Assembly (NCBI GenBank): GCA_023429345.1
Contig: JAEYVB010000242.1
Span: 1-16,478 of the forward strand
DNA from: Planctomycetota bacterium
GTDB taxonomy: Bacteria; Planctomycetota; Phycisphaerae; Phycisphaerales; UBA1924
DNA length: 16,478 bases
Direction of reading: 5' to 3'
Shown: positions 14,663 to 16,478 of the stretch, one piece after another
Layout: every line of letters starts with the position of its first letter
Numbering within the stretch: the first letter of the stretch is position 1
The notes under the pieces: generated by a model
Database searches by the model: none
The model's input: the letters and a program-made list of their open reading frames with translations, nothing else
What the model was told of the DNA's origin: nothing
Made by a program: the position numbers and the translations under genes

Positions 14663-16288
14663 CTACCCGTTCGAGCCCTCCACCGTGTAGTTGGGGCTCT
14701 CCTTGGTGATGCGGATGTTGTGCGGGTGGCTCTCGACCATGCTCGCCCCGGTGATGCGGCAGAAGCGGGCATCGCGGCGGAACTCGGGGATGGTGGCGCA
14801 GCCGGTGTACCCCATGCTCGAGCGCAGCCCCCCCACCATCTGGTAGACGAACTCGGCCAGGGGCCCGCGGTAGGGCACCATGCCCTCGACGCCCTCGGGG
14901 ACGAACTTGCGGGTCGTCTTGCCGTCGCCGGCGGGGCGCGCCTGCGAGTAGCGGTCGGCGCTGCCGGCGTTCATCGCCCCCTCGCTGCCCATGCCGCGGT
15001 AGCTCTTGTAGCGGCGGCCGTGGCTGATCACCAGCTCCCCGGGGCTCTCGTCGAGGCCGGCAAAGAGCGAGCCCATCATGACGCAGTCGGCCCCGGCCAC
15101 CATCGCCTTGGCGATGTCCCCCGAGTGGCGGATGCCGCCGTCGGCGATCACCGGGACATCGCGCCCGCTCCGCGCCACCCCTTCGCACGCGTTGAAGATC
15201 GCCGTGATCTGCGGCACGCCGATGCCGGTGACGATCCGCGTCGTGCAGATCGACCCCGGGCCGATGCCGACCTTCACCGCGTCCGCGCCCGCCTCGATGA
15301 GGTCCATCGCGGCCTCGGCGGTCGCGATGTTCCCGGCGATCACGTCGATGCCGTGCCGCTTCTTCACCTCGCGCACGGTCCGCAGCACGTTCTCCGAGTG
15401 GCCGTGGGCGGTGTCGACCACCAGCACATCGACGCCGGCCTCGATGAGGGCCGCGGCGCGGTCGTACTGGTCGACGCCGACGGCCGCGCCGCAGATCAGC
15501 CGCCCGCGCGCGTCGATCGCCGCCCGGGGGAACTGGCTGAGGCGGTCGATATCCCGCATGGTGATGAGCCCGGCGAGGCGGAAGTCGCCGTCGATCAGGA
15601 TCAGCTTCTCGACCTTGTTCTTGTTGAGGATCAGCTCGGCCTGCTCGAGCGTGGTGCCGGCGGGGGCGGTGATGAGGTTCTGCCGGGTCATCACCTGGGC
15701 GACGGGCGTCTGCTCGCTCTCGACGAACTTGAGGTCGCGGCGGGTGAGGATCCCCAGGACCTTCCCCTTGCCCCGGTAGTTCCCGGCCGCGCCGCCCTCC
15801 TCGGTGATGGGGAAGCCGCTGACGTTGTGCTGGCGCATCAGCTCGCGGGCCCGCTGCACGGTGTCGGTGGGGGCGAGGGTGATGGGGTCGGAGATGATCC
15901 CGTGGGCGGAGCGCTTCACCTTGGCCACCTCGCGGGCCTGCGACTCCGGGGGCATGTTCTTGTGGATGATGCCGATCCCGCCCTCCTGGGCCAGGGCGAT
16001 GGCCAGGGCCGAGTCGGTCACGGTGTCCATGGGCGCCGAGAGCAGCGGGATATTCAGCCGGATGTTCCGGGTGAGCCGCGTGGAGGTGTCCGCCTCCGCC
16101 GGCATGACGCCCGAGCGGCGGGGCAGGATGAGCACATCGTCGAAGGTGATCCCGTCCGCGACGATCTTGGCCATCCCGGTTGGGGCCATCCCCTCCGAGG
16201 AGGCCGTGGCCGCGGCGGGGGTCGCTGGGGGGCTTGAGTTGGGCTGGGAAGGGGAAGGAGCCGAGCGGGAGATCGTCGCCATGTTCAT
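14663..16288 (-). CDS. guaB: Inosine-5'-monophosphate dehydrogenase (IMPDH)
   Basis: IMPDH oxidises IMP to XMP with NAD, the committed step of guanine nucleotide synthesis. The product shows GITFDDVLILP, then SAPMDTVTDSALAIALAQEGG, IHKNM, a pair of CBS domains (about 122-254; AHGIISDPITLAPTDTV to LAGLITMRDIDRL), VVDTAHGH, the catalytic loop GPGSICTTRIVTG (Cys 348 counting from ATG 16288), IADGGIRHSGDIAKAM and the flap YRGMGSEGAM with VPEGVEGMVPYRG. All key residues are present. The start is uncertain. ATG 16288 or 16282 gives an extra Ser/Pro/Ala-rich segment of about 36 residues not found in standard IMPDH, whereas ATG 16174 (MAKIVADGITFDDV) matches the usual N-terminus and gives 503 residues. 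The open frame reaches 16387 through intergenic repeats, so that end is rejected. The double-CxxC gene lies downstream. Confidence 0.96.
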   Translation of the reverse strand: MNMATISRSAPSPSQPNSSPPATPAAATASSEGMAPTGMAKIVADGITFDDVLILPRRSGVMPAEADTSTRLTRNIRLNIPLLSAPMDTVTDSALAIALAQEGGIGIIHKNMPPESQAREVAKVKRSAHGIISDPITLAPTDTVQRARELMRQHNVSGFPITEEGGAAGNYRGKGKVLGILTRRDLKFVESEQTPVAQVMTRQNLITAPAGTTLEQAELILNKNKVEKLILIDGDFRLAGLITMRDIDRLSQFPRAAIDARGRLICGAAVGVDQYDRAAALIEAGVDVLVVDTAHGHSENVLRTVREVKKRHGIDVIAGNIATAEAAMDLIEAGADAVKVGIGPGSICTTRIVTGIGVPQITAIFNACEGVARSGRDVPVIADGGIRHSGDIAKAMVAGADCVMMGSLFAGLDESPGELVISHGRRYKSYRGMGSEGAMNAGSADRYSQARPAGDGKTTRKFVPEGVEGMVPYRGPLAEFVYQMVGGLRSSMGYTGCATIPEFRRDARFCRITGASMVESHPHNIRITKESPNYTVEGSNG

Positions 16289-16326
16289 TCTTAGGGCCCC
16301 GGCCGGAGAATCAAGGGCGGGGGGGG

Positions 16327-16415
16327 AGGTGTCAAGGTGTCGAGGTGTCAAGGTTTCAAGGGCAAGGCACCGCGGCGGAGGTGCCAAGGTGTCGAGGTTT
16401 CAAGGGCAGGGCACC
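16327..16415. repeat. Two copies of an AGGTGTCAAGG/TCGAGG composite repeat
   Basis: Unit 1 (16327-16371) and unit 2 (16379-16415) both run from AGGTG(T/C)CAAGGTGTCGAGGT, through TTCAAGGGCA, to GGGCACC or AGGCACC. Unit 2 lacks an internal GTGTCAAG block. Within each, the smaller motif AGGTGTC or AGGTTTC recurs every 7-8 bases. This looks like a degenerate intergenic repeat element rather than coding sequence. Confidence 0.75.
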
Positions 16416-16478
16416 CCCTCCCCCTCTTCCCTCGACCACTCGACCACCCTCCCCCCTCCCCCCTCGACACCTCGACAC
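16337..16478. repeat. Perfect 13-nt inverted repeat GTGTCGAGGTGTC / GACACCTCGACAC
   Basis: GTGTCGAGGTGTC at 16337-16349 is matched exactly in reverse complement by GACACCTCGACAC at 16466-16478, the last bases of the window. Between them a tandem CTCGACCA doublet (16431-16446) belongs to the same sequence family. The element probably continues past the right edge. Confidence 0.75.

Larger units (their letters stand above)
16289..16478. other. Gene-free, repeat-rich region upstream of guaB
   Basis: These 190 bases hold no gene I can support. They contain the short repeats described separately and, from about 16412 to 16465, a C-rich tract on the plus strand (G-rich on the guaB strand, with several runs of three to six G). 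Any guaB promoter must lie here or beyond the window. I see no clear -35/-10 pair. Confidence 0.5.

Noticed and set aside
14612..16237. 541-codon open frame on the plus strand opposite guaB
   Set aside because: It is Ala/Val/Gly/Asp/His-rich without a family signature and lies fully antisense to an unmistakable IMPDH.
16289..16387. guaB start at 16387
   Set aside because: The added residues come from AGGTGTC-type intergenic repeats and resemble no IMPDH.
16327..16478. CRISPR-like array at the right edge
   Set aside because: The repeats are 7-14 bases, degenerate and nearly contiguous, without regular unique spacers or cas genes.

Overview
The window is GC-rich (roughly two-thirds or more G+C by eye) and looks like an ordinary chromosomal segment of a planctomycete, most likely of the Phycisphaerae/Phycisphaerales. 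The clues are a secreted protein ending in two YANCD...NVADFTCFL repeats (the 'GC-type dockerin' anchor typical of that group), two large proteins with an N-terminal LExRxAL motif resembling the planctomycete LEPR-XLL signal, few Shine-Dalgarno sites, and single scattered housekeeping genes rather than long operons. I see no rRNA, tRNA, CRISPR array, phage or transposase.

Layout. The left edge holds the 5' part of a lipoprotein gene on the minus strand (1-176), divergent from pdxA (plus; vitamin B6 synthesis). pdxA converges, through a strong GC hairpin, on a minus-strand gene for a secreted dockerin-anchored beta-sandwich protein. Upstream of that gene on the same strand is typA/bipA (ribosome-associated GTPase). 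A 176-bp divergent region with three AACCCCT boxes separates typA from a plus-strand run of a GAF-PP2C (RsbU/SpoIIE-type) phosphatase and two YkgJ-type cysteine-cluster proteins, the second coupled to the first by a GTGA overlap. These converge on a long minus-strand gene encoding a protein with two family 2 glycosyltransferase domains. Divergent from it is a two-gene plus-strand unit (9236-13609) of paralogous proteins of about 722 residues, each with an N-terminal LExRxAL motif, a cyclophilin prolyl-isomerase domain with catalytic residues intact, and a C-terminal array of about four beta-rich repeats. A hairpin overlapping a stop codon separates it from a minus-strand pair: guaB (IMP dehydrogenase) followed by a protein with two CxxC knuckles (resembling double-CXXCG proteins) and a C-terminal HEAT-like repeat. 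The right edge is an intergenic patch of AGGTGTCAAGG/TCGAGGTGTC repeats with a perfect 13-nt inverted repeat.

How it fits together. pdxA, typA and guaB are unrelated housekeeping functions. The accessory content concerns the cell envelope: lipoprotein, dockerin-anchored protein, double glycosyltransferase and the tandem cyclophilin-repeat proteins. The tandem cyclophilin-repeat locus is the best candidate for something not well described. The long antisense ORFs through it and through typA are GC-rich shadows. All family assignments come from reading translated sequence and motifs; no database search was run.
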